Shown piece by piece: positions 1 through 27,564 of a DNA stretch of 64,000 nt; position 1 is the first letter of the stretch; each line of letters opens with the position of its first letter. The stretch comes from Paralithodes platypus (taxonomy: Eukaryota > Arthropoda > Malacostraca > Decapoda > Lithodidae). Position numbers and translations under genes: made by a program. The notes under the pieces were generated by a model. The model saw only the letters and a program-made list of their open reading frames with translations, was not told the origin of the DNA and made no database searches. Location of the stretch: assembly GCA_032716605.1 (NCBI GenBank), contig CM064495.1, positions 48,319,413-48,383,412 on the forward strand, in the 5' to 3' direction.

Positions 1-450
1 AGAATATATGTTTTAACTCAATGACTGCAGGCTGTTATATAAAAAATACGGTCATCACTGCGGCACTTGTCACATGACAATTGCCGAATTTCTGCCTTGA
101 CCAAGGCCTAGGAGGCAGGCGAGCGAGTGTAAGCAGCGTGGAACGGTCCCGTCCATAGGCCCCCCCCCCCCCCCCCCCGTGTCTGGCGATCACTAGTGGC
201 AGTGGGAGAAATCTCCAACTCCCTTACATACTTGGGGATAGCGAAAACCGCTAAAACTCGCTAGTTTTTACCGATTTAGCGTCACCTGTGCAATATTGTT
301 GCACGGCAACCAGTGGTCGTACAGACATGATTCAGATGTCATTGGAAAGGTCTCTTCCTCTGCTTTCAGGGATATATCATTGAAATACGTTCTAGCTCTT
401 GTTTATGCATGAAAATGTGCAGGGAATGAAGGATACTTTTAGTCCAAAAC
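1..450 (+). repeat. Family F element, diverged, plus a C homopolymer
   Basis: The part from about 290 (caatattgttgcacggcaac) to 430 aligns with 44060-44220 and, inverted, with 19400-19600 and 62540-62700: the block aaccagtggtcgtacagaca, the tcattggaaag block and catgaaaatg recur. A C run lies at 162-178. No gene is seen. Confidence 0.55.
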
Positions 451-1639
451 CCCCATATGGCACAGTGGTGACCAAGCAATTGTAATATGACAAGTGCTGC
501 AGTCATTGCTTTAAGAACACTTATAATATATGCTTTGGAAATTTTTAAGATATGTGCTTTGAGAATCTTTGAAATAGGTCTTTTGAGAACTTTTATAATA
601 GGTGCAATAAGAGCTTGTAGAATATGTGTTTTGAAAATGGTTATATGTGCTTTAACCCGGCAAGTGCGGGAATACTCTTATGCTTTTTACTGGGCGACTG
701 CCAGAAGACTCTTATGATCCTAGGCCTAAGAAAAACATTTAAAACACCCCAGTAGCACTTGAATTTTTTTTTTTTTTTTTTTTTTTTTGCCCCTCGGCCA
801 TGCCACATATCACTCCTCCACATCCCCTCCTTCCCCCCTTTACCCCCTTCAATTATCACCTATTTTCTCTGTTATTCCCTTATTCTGTGGTCTATTTTCG
901 TGCTAACAATAGCGAGTTGCTAGCAGGGCGTGGTCATATGTGTTACCAAGCGTGGGAAAGAGCGAGAGATAAAGAGAGAGACGTCAGTGTCTCTCCAGGC
1001 ATCGTGAGGGGAGGATGTAGACCAGGCTGGCTCACCTTGATGAATGAAACTCTCTCTCTCATTTCGCGATTTTGACCAGCCAAACACTGTTTCCACTTGT
1101 TTTATTGTTGTAATATGTTAATATATTCATATTAAACGTAAAATAGGTGCATATGGATAAGTATTAATGATATTTATGGTAAAATAACGATTTTAGTGAT
1201 GGAAACAGTGAAATAGGTCCGCACCAGGGCATGGTGTTCACTACATACGGTGCGCACTTCTTAGGTTAAGAATTATTAGAACGTGTGCTTTGAAACATTT
1301 TCGGAGCCTCCCCATTGTTCCATCAGACTTACATGCCTTGCTACCGCTCACTTGGAGATTTCGCTTCCCTGATTATAAAGTGATGTGATGTCGGTGAAAT
1401 TGTAGCAACAGCTTAAGCGGAAGATTTGATGTGGACATTTACTTGAGCTACCGGCCTAAATGGGGTACCTTTGGCCTAGTGGTGGCATGGGGACCTGATT
1501 TCCAATCCCAGCTTGGGACAGCTCTGCAAAAACATTTCGAGAGAAGTTTTCCGAATCTAAATGAAGTTTAGCTGATATTGTAAATGTGTAAATAGTTAAG
1601 TAAAAATAGTAACAAGGCAAAATTAATGTCTATATACAT
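451..1639. other. Intron or upstream sequence of gene 1, no gene seen
   Basis: AT-rich. Short open frames here are compositional. It holds a T run at 764-788 and a weak tRNA-like box pair near 1478-1520 (tggcctagtggtggcatggg, then ttccaatccc). No SR-B exon is recognisable. Confidence 0.6.
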
Positions 1640-1874
1640 TTAACCCTTTCATGCACAGGACGTGATTTGAGCCTATTCTGGGATACTTTATACCCATCGT
1701 GACCATTAGGGGTGTTTGGAAACCTTTAGTTTAGTTACTTAAACCTCTGCAGTTGTCTTTGAGTTAGCTGTGGACAGAAAACTAATTTTGGAGAGGTAAT
1801 TATAGGATTGAGGGAACTCTATTTCTGATTGCTAATCGGCAACCCCTGCGTCCACACATGCGTGAAAGGGTTAA
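1640..1874. mobile_element. TTAA-bounded inverted-repeat element (family E-like)
   Basis: Starts TTAACCCTTTCATGCACAGG and ends tgcgtgaaagggTTAA, so the termini are inverted repeats bounded by TTAA. The right TTAA is shared with the next element (family B at 1871). No coding capacity. Confidence 0.75.
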
Positions 1875-2260
1875 GGGAGCCCACCTCGCTTTTTTTCTCT
1901 TTCTCTCCCTCTCTCTTTGGCTTGTATCCATGCAGTGTCATTCAGCCTACTGTTTTAAGACGATTACCCCCATCCAGGTGTCAATATCTTCGTGGCGAGT
2001 GGTAGCGAGCCAGCATATATATATTTTGGTTTTGACAGCAAGCTAAATTTGTACATCTTTCGATAGAAAAATGTCTCCGGCGAAGCCGGATTTCTCCATA
2101 CAATGCTGGTTCACTATCGCTCGCCAGGAAGAAATCAAACACCTGGATGGGGATAAACGTCTTAAAAACAGTTGGCTGAATGGAGCCGAATGGATACAAG
2201 CCAGGGAAAGAAGAGAAAAGGAGAAAAAGATAAAAAAACAAAAACTGTGACCTCCCTTAA
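1871..2260. mobile_element. Family B TTAA element, copy 1
   Basis: Foldback element bounded by TTAAGGGAGCCCACC and GACCTCCCTTAA. Each arm holds cttgtatccattcggcccc-like sequence, an exactly placed ttttaagacg, and ctggcgagcg. The centre carries tcgatagaaaaatgt and the ccggcgaagccgg hairpin. It ends 24 bp before gene 1's first visible exon. Confidence 0.85.
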
Positions 2261-2284
2261 TAACTCCAGCTATCCTACCCTCAG

Positions 2285-17106
<14,822 letters not shown>

Positions 17107-17114
17107 GAAGGTCG

Positions 17115-18352
17115 AGCTGGGAATAGAGAAGTAGCATGATCAAGCTGGAAATAGGAGAGTTGTGTGATCAAGCTGAGGTAAGTAGCGTGATCAAGCTGGA
17201 CAAAGGAAAGTAGCGTGATCAAGCTGGATAAAGGAAAGTAGCGTGATCAAGCTGGAGAAAGAAACGTAGTATGATCAAGCTGGATGCAGGAAAATGCATT
17301 ATCAAGCTGGAAAAAAGGAAGGTAGCATCCTCAAGCTGATAAAGGAAAGTAACATGATCAAGCTGGGATAAAGGGAAGTTGCATGATTAAGCTGGATTAA
17401 GGAAAGTAACATGATCAAGCTGGGAAAAGTAAAGTAGCGTGATCAAGAAGGGAAATGGAAAGTAGCATGATCAAGCTGGATAAAGGAAAGTAGCATGATC
17501 AAGCTGGCTAAAGGAAAGTAGAATGATCAAGCTGGGAATAGGAAAGTAGCGTGATCAAGCTGGATAAAGGAAGGGGAACTGAAGACCCTGTTGTTTATCA
17601 TGAACACCCCGGTCATGGACGTCATATGGGGCCTTATGATCGGTCGGTCTGGGTCTCTTGTCTATCATCCTGTCTCTCCTCTGTCACTACGAGAAGATTG
17701 GCTGCTGTTGTTGTGCCAAGTAGGAAGGTCGAGCTGGGAATAGGGAAGTAGCATGATCAAGCTGGAAATAGGAGAGTAGCGTGATCAAGCTGGGAAAATT
17801 AAAGTAGCATGATCAAGATAGAAAAAGGAAAGTAGGGAGATCGAGCTGGGAATAGGAAAGTAGTATGCTCAAGCTGATAAAGGAAAGTAACATGATCAAG
17901 ATGGATAAAGGAAAGTAGCATGATCAAGCTGGATAAAGGAAAGTAGCATGATCAAGCTGGGATAAAGGAAAGTAGCATGATCAAGCTGGATAAAGGAAAG
18001 TAGCATGATCAAGCTGGATAAAGGAAAGTAGCATGATCAAGCTGGATAAAGGAAAGTAGCATGATCAAGCTGGATAAAGGAAAGTAGCATGATCAAGCTG
18101 GGAAAAAGAAAGTAACAATCAAGCTGGGAATAGGAAAATGCATTAACAAGCTGGAACACGCAAAGTAGCATGATCAAGCTGGATAAAGGAAAGTAGCATG
18201 ATCAAGCTGAGAAATGAAAGTAGCATGATCAAGCTGGATAAAGGAAAGTAGCATGATCAAGCTGAGAAAGGAAAGTAGCATGATCAAGCTGGATAAAGGA
18301 AAGTAGCATGATCAAGCTGGGAAGAGGAAAGTAGCATGATCAAGCTGGATGT
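17115..18352. repeat. Minisatellite of 27 bp in the 3' flank of gene 1
   Basis: About 40 units of aaaggaaagtagcatgatca plus agctgga(t). The stop codon's own flank (ggtcgagctgggaatagaga, agtagcatgatcaagctgg) is the first unit. It encloses the broken copy of the last exon. Confidence 0.95.
17573..17723 (+). pseudogene. Frameshifted copy of the distal part of gene 1's last exon
   Basis: From GGGGAACTGAAGACCCTG to TGTGCCAAGTAG this repeats 16959-17106 with a few substitutions and a 4-base insertion (gatcggtcggtctggg for gatcggtctggg) that breaks the frame. It begins abruptly inside minisatellite units and is followed by the same 3' flank as the original, about 617 bp downstream. It is a segmental duplicate, not an alternative last exon, because it has no acceptor. 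Confidence 0.88.
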
Positions 18353-18447
18353 TATTTTAGAACTTGTATTTTGAATATAGATCTGTGTAATGCTGACCTT
18401 GAAAATAACTAGAACAAAAAACTAGAATAAGTCTGTCACTGTATTCA

Positions 18448-18606
18448 TTAACCCCTTTAGTACCGGTGACGTCTTTTTTGTTGATATTCCACATGCATTT
18501 AGACGATTGTATTAAGCTTGGGAAGGACATATAGTAGCTAAAAAGGATTAATTGAGTTAGTCTGTAGCCTTTTTTTTGGGGGGGTAGACCTCCTTCCTAA
18601 GCCGTG
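18448..18606. mobile_element. Family E TTAA MITE, truncated
   Basis: TTAACCCCTTTAGTACCGGT, agacgattgtattaagcttg, then breaks at ccttcctaagccgtgtgg before a (GT)n tract (18612-18660). Confidence 0.75.
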
Positions 18607-18634
18607 TGGTCTTGGTGTGTGTGTGTTTGTATGA

Positions 18635-18671
<37 letters not shown>

Positions 18672-18831
18672 CATACCGTCTGCACTATTTTTTTTTTTTT
18701 TTTGTAGCGAGATCAAATGACGGTGACAGATTTTGTTACTCTTTAATAATTACAGTATATGAGTTACTGGTTTATGTCCAGGCTATATTCACATGTGTTC
18801 TGTCGCATGTGTTTTAAGTAATTCATTCACC

Positions 18832-19260
18832 TTAACCCTTTCCCTGCGGGTGACGTTCTGGAACGTCCTGGCAATTTGAAGCAATATCCAGGCTTTAAAA
18901 GCCTGTAAAAACTTAAAAATAGAGTGTCAGTGGGCGGGAGCGTGAGGGGCCCACCTCCGACCCTCAGAGCAGCCAGCGGCCCACTGAGGTAGACTGTGTC
19001 TCGCGCGGGTCTCTCACTGCCTCTCACAACAGTGTTGCCGAGCGAGCGAGTGCTAATAAATAGCGGGTTTCCCGTGTTTCTATGGCACCGCTGCGGGTGA
19101 ACCAGGCCACCTACGAGGCCCGTTCTGGTCTCATTTTGAAGCTATTTTCGCCTAGTTTTCGGCAGAATACAGTTCATTTAATGCAGATGCTTGATTCATC
19201 ATTCAGGAGTGCCTGAATATGCCCTAAATAGCCCAAAACATCCCACAGCCAAAGAGTTAA
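18832..19260. mobile_element. Family D TTAA element, copy 2
   Basis: TTAACCCTTTCCCTGCGGG to gccaaagagTTAA, 429 bp. Its right TTAA is the left TTAA of the following C element. Confidence 0.88.
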
Positions 19261-20075
19261 GGGGGCAGTGTTTAATTTTTGGCCTATTTATCTATCTATC
19301 TATTTACTTTTTATTGTTTCCTCGCTAGACCTATAACAAACTTTAAAAAACACCCTTAACGCCTTACGAGCGGGCCCGTCAGTAACTTCTACTACCCGCC
19401 AAGCGGGTGGTTTTACCCTAAACGACCTTGATTCTGTGCTCTTTTTCATGCATAAACAAGAGCCAGAGCGTAATACAATTATGTATCCCTGAAAGAGCGA
19501 TAATTGAGCTTTCCAATGACACCAGAACCATCCTTCTACGACCACGCGTTCTCTTGCAACGATCGTGCAAGACGAAGGAAAAATTCCTAAAACACGGTAA
19601 TTTCCTTACATAATTCCCTGTGTAGCGAGGCAGTGAGTGTGGGTGTGTGTGGAGTTGGGCCCAGTGCTGGCGCGGGAGCCGTGCCGAACGGTCGGAGCCG
19701 ACCTACGCTCCTCCCACCGCTCGTCTCTCTCTCAGAGCCAAATATTGCTCAAAATTGCACACCGCCTGAAGTCGGTCGCCGCCACATAGTCCTTTCTTCT
19801 CTAGACCAACTTAAGTCCGGCGCTGCCAGACAAGGATTAAGACCCCCCTCCATATATATATATATACAGTATATACCCGGTATATATATATATATATATT
19901 ATTACATTTTCCGTAGTAAAATATCCCTGCCGAAAGTTGGTTCCTCCTAAAATTACAGGCTCGTTATCACTCGCCAGGAAAAAAAAACGACACCATAATA
20001 GCACAAAAGGTCTTAATATTGACAAATAAATAGGGCGAAAGGTCTTAAAGGTCTCAACGTCTCATAACTAAAAAA
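19257..20075 (-). mobile_element. Family C element split by a family F element
   Basis: The reverse-oriented C begins TTAAGGGGGCAGTG, runs to aaaaaacacccTTAA, and resumes after the F insert at aTTAAgaccccc through ttacaggctcg and gcacaaaaggtcttaatat. A (TA)n tract at 19849-19900 expands inside the second part. Confidence 0.8.
19356..19840 (-). mobile_element. Family F TTAA element nested in C
   Basis: TTAACGCCTTACGAGCGGGC to ccagacaaggaTTAA. TTAA on both sides reproduces the host's own cccTTAAgac site. Contains tttcatgcataaacaagagc and tccaatgacaccagaaccat. Confidence 0.85.
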
Positions 20076-20610
20076 ATGTTTCGCTACAAGATCTTCGTAA
20101 TTACTGAGTAACCAAGACAGTAACATGGCTATTTACCGTCAGCTGGAAAGAAACAGACAATACACATCCCTACACTAGCGGCCAGTAGAAGCCGTCAAAG
20201 TAACAGCCATCTACAGTGTAATCCATAAGTGCTAGAGAGATATAGATAAAGATAGATAAGATAAAGTGTGTGAGATAAACAGGAAGACACTCAGAGACAG
20301 ACAGGTACAAACTAGATAGACAGACAGATTGATAGATAGACAGAGCCAGACGGTTACTGTAGCTAGGCAGACATCTCTAGACAAAAAACAAAACCTGCAC
20401 ACAAGCAAACAAACATCTACAGGATCCCACACGAGTTCTAAACAAGGACAAACAAGGTAAACACTTATCAGTATAATAATAACACTCAATAATAGGCCTA
20501 GAACAGAGCCTTAGAGGAAGCCGTCCAAGTAACAGGCTCATGTTATTTTTCAGGGATTTATAAGAGCGCTCTTTCCGGCAACCCTTTTCGGCAATTCTGG
20601 GCTAGAAGCT
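20076..20610. other. Intergenic, no gene seen
   Basis: Contains imperfect (GATA)n-like sequence at 20230-20350; nothing else recognised. Confidence 0.5.
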
Positions 20611-20623
20611 TCTCAATTAATCA

Positions 20624-20836
20624 TTAGACCCTACTGTACCGGCGGCGTCTTTTTATTTATCTTCTAGCTATGTTTAGAGGATTTTGTGCAGCTTGAAATG
20701 GATCTGGGGTAGTAAAAATGGTTAAGTGACAAGGTTCGAAGCCTGTTAATTGCTGGATGCCCTTCTGAAACTAAATAAAATCGTCCAATAGTTGGCAGAA
20801 TATAATGAAAAGGATGTCACTGGTAGTAAATGGGTA
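20624..20836. mobile_element. Family E MITE with decayed TTAA
   Basis: ttagaccctactgtaccggc to actggtagtaaatgggtaa, with the shared internal blocks tgtttagaggattttgtgca and ctaaataaaatcgtcc. Confidence 0.75.
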
Positions 20837-21034
20837 AATAAGCATTCTATCACTGGACATAATTTAGTTATCATCAGCCTAGTCTTTGATACCAGAACAA
20901 AATGTTCCAAAAATATGTCCATCATAATTTTACCGACATAACATAGCAGAAAACATTGGTCGTGTGAATACCCCTTAAGTCAGTCATGTGAACGATTATT
21001 CCGGTCGAAAGTCATTTTTGTTTCTACTTTTTAA

Positions 21035-21445
21035 AATACTATTTCATTTTTTCGTTTTCTCGCTAGGCCTACATCAAGCATAAAAAACCACCCCTAAGAC
21101 CCTCCTTCAAGATAAATTTGTACATTGTTTGGTAGAAAAATGTCCCGGCCGAAGGCCGATTCCTCTTAAAAATGTAAGACTTTTCGCCCCATTTTTTTGT
21201 GAATATTAAGGCCTGCGTGCCATTTACATGTCGATTTTACAGGATCCCGATAGCGAGCCTGTAATTCAGGAGAAACCAGCCTTCGGCCGAAATACTTTTC
21301 TACTGAAAAATTTACAAATGTGTGTTGAAGAGGGTTCTTGGGGGTATTTCTATTAAAAACTTGATAGATGTCTAGGGAGTAAACGAAAACAAATATATGG
21401 ACCGATAATAATAATAAAAACAAACACATACATAATATATCGTCC
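21035..21445. mobile_element. Two half-length family C elements head to head
   Basis: 21035-21165 reads in reverse (ctcgctaggcctacatcaag to cggccgaaggccgattcctc) and 21166-21445 reads forward (gtaagacttttcgccccat to ctagggagtaaac). They meet at the core. Confidence 0.72.
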
Positions 21446-21465
21446 CCTTAAGAACACTAGCACTA

Positions 21466-24400
21466 AACAGTATACTATAGAGTCCTTCCTTATTATAGTG
21501 GTAGAGTCAACAGTACTATATAGAGTCCTTCCTTATTATAGTGGTAGAGTCAACAGTACCTTCCTTATTATAGTGGTAGAGTCAACAGTACTATATAGAG
21601 TCCTTCCTTATTATAGTGGTAGAGTCAACAGTACTATATAGAGTCCTTCCTTATTATAGTGGTAGAGTCAACAGTACTATATAGAGTCCTTCCTTATTAT
21701 AGTGGTAGAGTCAACAGTACTATATAGAGTCCTTCCTTATTATAGTGGTAGAGTCAACAGTACTATATAGAGTCCTTCCTTATTATAGTGGTAGAGTCAA
21801 CAGTACTATATAGAGTCCTTCCTTATTATAGTGGTAGAGTCAACAGTACTACATAGAGTCCTTCCTTATTATAGTGGTAGAGTCAACAGTACTATATAGA
21901 GTCCTTCCTTATTATAGTGGTAGAGTCAACAGTACTATATAGAGTCCTTCCTTATTATAGTGGTAGAGTCAACAGTACTATATAGAGTCCTTCCTTATTA
22001 TAGTGGTAGAGTCAACAGTACTACATAGAGTCCTTCCTTATTATAGTGGTAGAGTCAACAGTACTATATAGAGTCCTTCCTTATTATAGTGGTAGAGTCA
22101 ACAGTACTATATAGAGTCCTTCCTTATTATAGTGGTAGAGTCAACAGTACTATATAGAGTCCTTCCTTATTATAGTGGTAGAGTCAACAGTACTATATAG
22201 AGTCCTTCCTTATTATAGTGGTAGAGTCAACAGTACTATATAGAGTCCTTCCTTATTATAGTGGTAGAGTCAACAGTACTATATAGAGTCCTTCCTTATT
22301 ATAGTGGTATAGTCAACAGTACTACATAGAGTCCTTCCTTATTATAGTGGTAGAGTCAACTGTACTATATAGAGTCCTTCCTTATTATAGTGGTAGAGTC
22401 AACAGTACTATATAGAGTCCTTCCTTATTATAGTGGTAGAGTCAACAGTACTACATAGAGTCCTTCCTTATTATAGTGGTAGAGTCAACAGTACTACATA
22501 GAGTCCTTCCTTATTATAGTGGTAGAGTCAACAGTACTATATAGAGTCCTTCCTTATTATAGTGGTAGAGTCAACAGTACTATATAGAGTCCTTCCTTAT
22601 TATAGTGGTAGAGTCAACAGTACTATATAGAGTCCTTCCTTATTATAGTGGTAGAGTCAACAGTACTACATAGAGTCCTTCCTTATTATAGTGGTAGAGT
22701 CAACAGTACTATATAGAGTCCTTCCTTATTATAGTGATAGAGTCAACAGTACTATATAGAGTCCTTCCTTATTATAGTGGTAGTCAACAGTACTATATAG
22801 AGTCCTTCCTTATTATAGTGGTAGTGTTAACAGTACTATATAGAGTCCTTCCTTATTATAGTGGTAGAGTCAACAGTACTATATAGAGTCCTTCCTTATT
22901 ATAGTGGTAGAGTCAACAGTACTATATAGTGTCCTTCCTTATTATAGTGGTAGAGTCAACAGTACTACATAGAGTCCTTCCTTATTATAGTGGTAGAGTC
23001 AACAGTACTATATAGAGTCCTTCCTTATTATAGTGGTAGAGTCAACAGTACTACATAGAATCCTTCCTTATTATAGTGGTAGAGTCAACAGTACTACATA
23101 GAGTCCTTCCTTATTATAGTGGTAGAGTCAACAGTACTATATAGAGTCCTTCCTTATTATAGTGGTAGAGTGAACAGTACTATATAGAGCCCTTCCTTAT
23201 TATAGTGGTAGTCAACAGTACTATACAGAGTCCTTCCTTATTATAGTGGTAGTGTTAACAGTACTATATAGAGTCCTTCCTTATTATAGTGGTAGAGTCA
23301 ACAGTACTATATAGAGTCCTTCCTTATTATAGTGGTAGCGTCAACAGTACTATATAGAGTCCTTCCTTATTATAGTGGTAGTCAACAGTACTATATTATA
23401 GAGTCCTTCCTTATTATAGTGGTAGAGTCAACAGTAATATATAGAGTCCTTCCTTATTATAGTGGTAGAGTCAACAGTACTATATAGAGTCCTTCCTTAT
23501 TATAGTGGTAGAGGCAACAGTACTACATAGAGTCCTTCCTTATTATAGTGGTAGAGTCAACAGTACTATATAGAGTCCTTCCTTATTATAGTGGTAGTCA
23601 ACAGTACTATATAGAGTCCTTCCTTATTATAGTGGTAGAGTCAACAGTACTATATAGAGTCCTTCCTTATTATAGTGGTAGAGTCAACAGTACTATATAG
23701 AGTCCTTCCTTATTATAGTGGTAGAGGCAACAGTACTATATAGAGTCCTTCCTTATTTTAGTGGTAGAGTCAACAGTACTATATAGAGTCCTTCCTTATT
23801 ATAGTGGTAGAGGCAACAGTACTACATAGAGTCCTTCTTTATTATAGTGGTAGAGTCAACAGTACTATATAGAGTCCTTCCTTATTATAGTGGTAGTCAA
23901 CAGTACTATATAGAGTCCTTCCTTATTATAGTGGTAGAGTCAACAGTACTATATAGAGTCCTTCCTTATTATAGTGGTAGAGTCAACAGTACTATATAGA
24001 GTCCTTCCTTATTATAGTGGTAGAGTCAACAGTACTATATAGAGTCCTTCCTTATTATAGTGGTAGAGTCAACAGTACTATATAGAGTCCTTCCTTATTA
24101 TAGTGGTAGAGTCAACAGTACTCTATAGAGTCCTTCCTTATTATAGTGGTAGAGTCAACAGTACTATATAGAGTCCTTCCTTATTATAGTGGTAGAGTCA
24201 ACAGTACTCTATAGAGTCCTTCCTTATTATAGTGGTAGAGTCAACAGTACTATATAGAGTCCTTCCTTATTAAAGTGGTAGAGTCAACAGTACTATATAG
24301 AGTCCTTCCTTATTATAGTGGTAGAGTCAACAGTACTATATAGAGTCCTTCCTTATTATAGTGGTAGTGTCAACAGTACTATATAGAGTCCTTCCTTATT

Positions 24401-26172
24401 ATAGTGGTAGTGTTAACAGTACTATATAGAGTCCTTCCTTATTATAGTGGTAGAGTCAACAGTACTATATAGAGTCCTTCCTTATTATAGTGGTAGAGTC
24501 AACAGTACTATATAGAGTCCTTCCTTATTATAGTGGTAGAGTCAACAGTACTATATAGAGTCCTTCCTTATTATAGTGGTAGAGTCAACAGTGCTATATA
24601 GAGTCCTTCCTTATTATAGTGGTAGAGTCAACAGTACTATATAGAGTCCTTCCTTATTATAGTGGTAGCGTCAACAGTACTACATAGAGTCCTTCCTTAT
24701 TATAGTGGTAGAGTCAACAGTACTATATAGAGTCCTTCCTTATTATTGTGGTAGAGTCAACAGGACTATATAGAGTCCTTCCTTATTATAGTGGTAGAGT
24801 CAACAGTACTATATAGAGTCCTTCCTTATTATAGTGGTAGAGTCAACAGTACTATATAGAGTCCTTCCTTATTATAGTGGTAGAGTCAACAGTACTATAT
24901 AGAGTCCTTCCTTATTATAGTGGTAGAGTCAACAGTACTATATAGAGTCCTTCCTTATTATAGTGGTAGAGTCAACAGTACTATATAGAGTCCTTCCTTA
25001 TTATAGTGGTAGAGTCAACAGTACTATATAGAGTCCTTCCTTATTATAGTGGTAGAGTCAACAGTACTATATAGAGTCCTTCCTTATTATAGTGGTAGAG
25101 TCAACAGTACTACATAGAGTCCTTCGTTATTATAGTGGTAGTGTTAGCAGTACTATATAGAGTCCTTCCTTATTATAGTGGTAGAGTCAACAGTACTACA
25201 TAGAGTCCTTCTTTATTATAGTGGTAGAGTCAACAGTACTACATAGAATCCTTCCTTATTATAGTGGTAGAGTCAACAGTACTATATAGAGTCCTTCCTT
25301 ATTATAGTGGTAGAGGCAACAGTACTATATAGAGTCCTTCCTTATTTTAGTGGTAGAGTCAACAGTACTATATAGAGTCCTTCCTTATTATAGTGGTAGA
25401 GGCAACAGTACTACATAGAGTCCTTCTTTATTATAGTGGTAGAGTCAACAGTACTATATAGAGTCCTTCCTTATTATAGTGGTAGTCAACAGTACTGTAT
25501 AGAGTCCTTCCTTATTATAGTGGTAGAGTCAACAGTACTGTATAGAGTCCTTCCTTATTATAGTGGTAGAGTCAACAGTACTACATAGAGTCCTTCCTTA
25601 TTATAGTGGTAGAGTCAACAGTACTATATAGAGTCCTTCCTTATTATAGTGGTAGTCAACAGTACTATATAGAGTCTTTCCTTATTATAGTGGTAGAGTC
25701 AACAGTACTATATTGAGTCCTTTCTTATTATAGTGGTAGAGTCAACAGTACTATATAGAGTCCTTCCTTATTATAGTGGTAGCGTCAACAGTACTACATA
25801 GAGTCCTTCCTTATTATAGTGGTAGAGTCAACTGTACTATATAGAGTCCTTCCTTATTATAGTGGTAGAGTCAACAGTACTATATAGAGTCCTTTCTTAT
25901 TATAGTGGTAGAGTCAACAGTACTATATAGAGTCCTTCCTTATTATAGTGGTAGAGTCAACAGTACTACATAGAGTCCTTCCTTATTAAAGTGGTAGAGT
26001 CATCAGTACTATATAGAGTCTTTCCTTATTATAGTGGTAGTCAACAGTACTATATACAGTCCTTCCTTATCAAAGTGGTAGAGTCAACAGTACTACATAG
26101 AGTCCTTCCTTATTATAGTGGTAGAGTCAACAGTACTATATAGAGTCCTTCCTTATTAAAGTGGTAGTGTTA
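21466..26172. repeat. Satellite array, 43-bp unit, roughly 110 copies
   Basis: Unit tatatagagtccttccttat plus tatagtggtagagtcaacag and tac. Most copies are identical; recurring variants are actacatag, gtggtagtcaac (2-base loss), gtagaggcaac, ccttctttatt and gtgttaacag. No open frame. Uniform unit length and spacing without unique spacers rule out a CRISPR array. Confidence 0.98.
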
Positions 26173-26201
26173 TAGGTCATTATCACGGCCCGGTATTATC
26201 A

Positions 26202-26407
26202 CTATATAGGCTTATCTAATGTATTGTTTACCACTGTAGGTTTATCTAATGTATTGTTTACCACTGTAGGCTTATCTAATGTATTGTTTACCACTGTAGG
26301 CTTATCTAATGTATTGTTTACCACTGTAGGTTTATCTAATGTATTGTTTACCACTGTAGGTTTATCTAATGTATTGTTTACCACTGTAGGTTTATCTAAT
26401 GTATTGA
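26202..26407. repeat. Tandem repeat, 30-bp unit, 7 copies
   Basis: Units of aggcttatctaatgtattgt plus ttaccactgt with a c/t variant. Because 30 is divisible by three it reads as a repeating peptide on both strands; no support for coding. Confidence 0.95.
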
Positions 26408-26445
26408 ACTGTGAACCCAGCAGGCAGCGGTACTAGTATAGGTGC

Positions 26446-26780
26446 TTAAGGGGAGATTTCCACTTGAGGGATTTTTTTCTTGACTCCTTTCTCCCTCATG
26501 TTTAGCCCCATTGTTTTTCTAATTTTAAGACGTTTGCCCCATTATTTTGACGATTTTAAGAACTTTCAACCCATTTCTGTCAATTTTCAGACCTTTCGTG
26601 CCATTTAGGTGTCTATTTTATCCTGGCGAGCGATAGCGAGCCTGTAATTTAAGAGGAACCGGCTTTCAGCCGCGACATTTTTCTACCGAAAAATGTACAA
26701 ATTTATCTTGAAAGGGGCTCAGGGGGTGTAATCTTAAGCTTGAAGGATATCTAGGGACCAAACAAAAAACCTCCCCTTAA
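26446..26780 (+). mobile_element. Family C TTAA element, full length
   Basis: TTAAGGGGAGATTTCCACTTG to aaacctccccTTAA, 335 bp. The right TTAA is shared with the next E element. Confidence 0.88.
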
Positions 26781-26995
26781 CCCCTACTGTACCGGCGACG
26801 TCTGTTTTATTTTACTTTGGCTACTATTAATCGATTTTATTCAGTTTAGGAAAGACCCCTGGCAATAATAATAAAGGCTGCAAACTATCTTACTCAACCC
26901 TTTTAGCTACCCCCGATCCTTCCTGAGCTGCATAATATTATCTAAATATAGCTAGAATAAAACATATCACACGTCGCTGGTACTCAAAGGGTTAT
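26777..26995. mobile_element. Family E TTAA MITE
   Basis: TTAACCCCTACTGTACCGGC to ctggtactcaaagggTTAT, with inverted termini. Confidence 0.85.
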
Positions 26996-27155
26996 GGGAG
27001 CCCACCTCGCCTTTCTTTTTTCTTTCTCTCCCTTTCTCTTTGGTTTGTACCCGTCCGGTGACCGTACCCTGCTTGGTGATACTGGTGAGGTCAAATACGG
27101 TACACTCTAGGACACACATTTTCAAAGCTATCTCGAACTGTAGTGCATCATTTAT

Positions 27156-27539
27156 TTAAGGGGGGTCACCGGTTTTTTATTTGTTATCTTTCTCTCCTTT
27201 TCTCTCTTCCCTGGCTTGTATCCATTCGGCCCCATTCAGCCAACTGTTTTAAGACGTTTATCCTCATCCAGGTGTATTTCTTCCTGGCGAGCGATAGCGA
27301 GCCAGCATTGTATTGAGAAATCCGGCTTCGCCGGAGACATTTTTCTATCGAAAAATGTAAAAATTTAGCTAGCTATAAAAACAAAAATAGATATATGCAG
27401 GCTCGCTACCGCTCGCCAGGAAAATATTGACACCTGTATGGGGGTAAAAGTCTTAAAACAGTAGGCTGAATGGGGCCGCATGGATACAAGCCAAAGAGAG
27501 AGGGAGAAAAAGAGAAAAAAGCGAGGTGGGCTCCCTTAA
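27156..27539. mobile_element. Family B TTAA element, copy 4
   Basis: TTAAGGGGGGTCACCGG to gggctccCTTAA, 384 bp, near-intact; core tccggcttcgccggagac. Confidence 0.9.
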
Positions 27540-27564
27540 GTAATTTGACTCATATCTTCAATGT

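Noticed and set aside
17551..17751. An alternative last exon of gene 1
   Set aside because: The copy has no acceptor and carries a 4-base frameshift.
21466..26172. CRISPR-like regular array
   Set aside because: Units are contiguous 43-bp satellite repeats with no unique spacers, in animal DNA.
26224..26436. A repeat peptide gene of 30-bp units
   Set aside because: Open on both strands only because the unit length is a multiple of three without stops.
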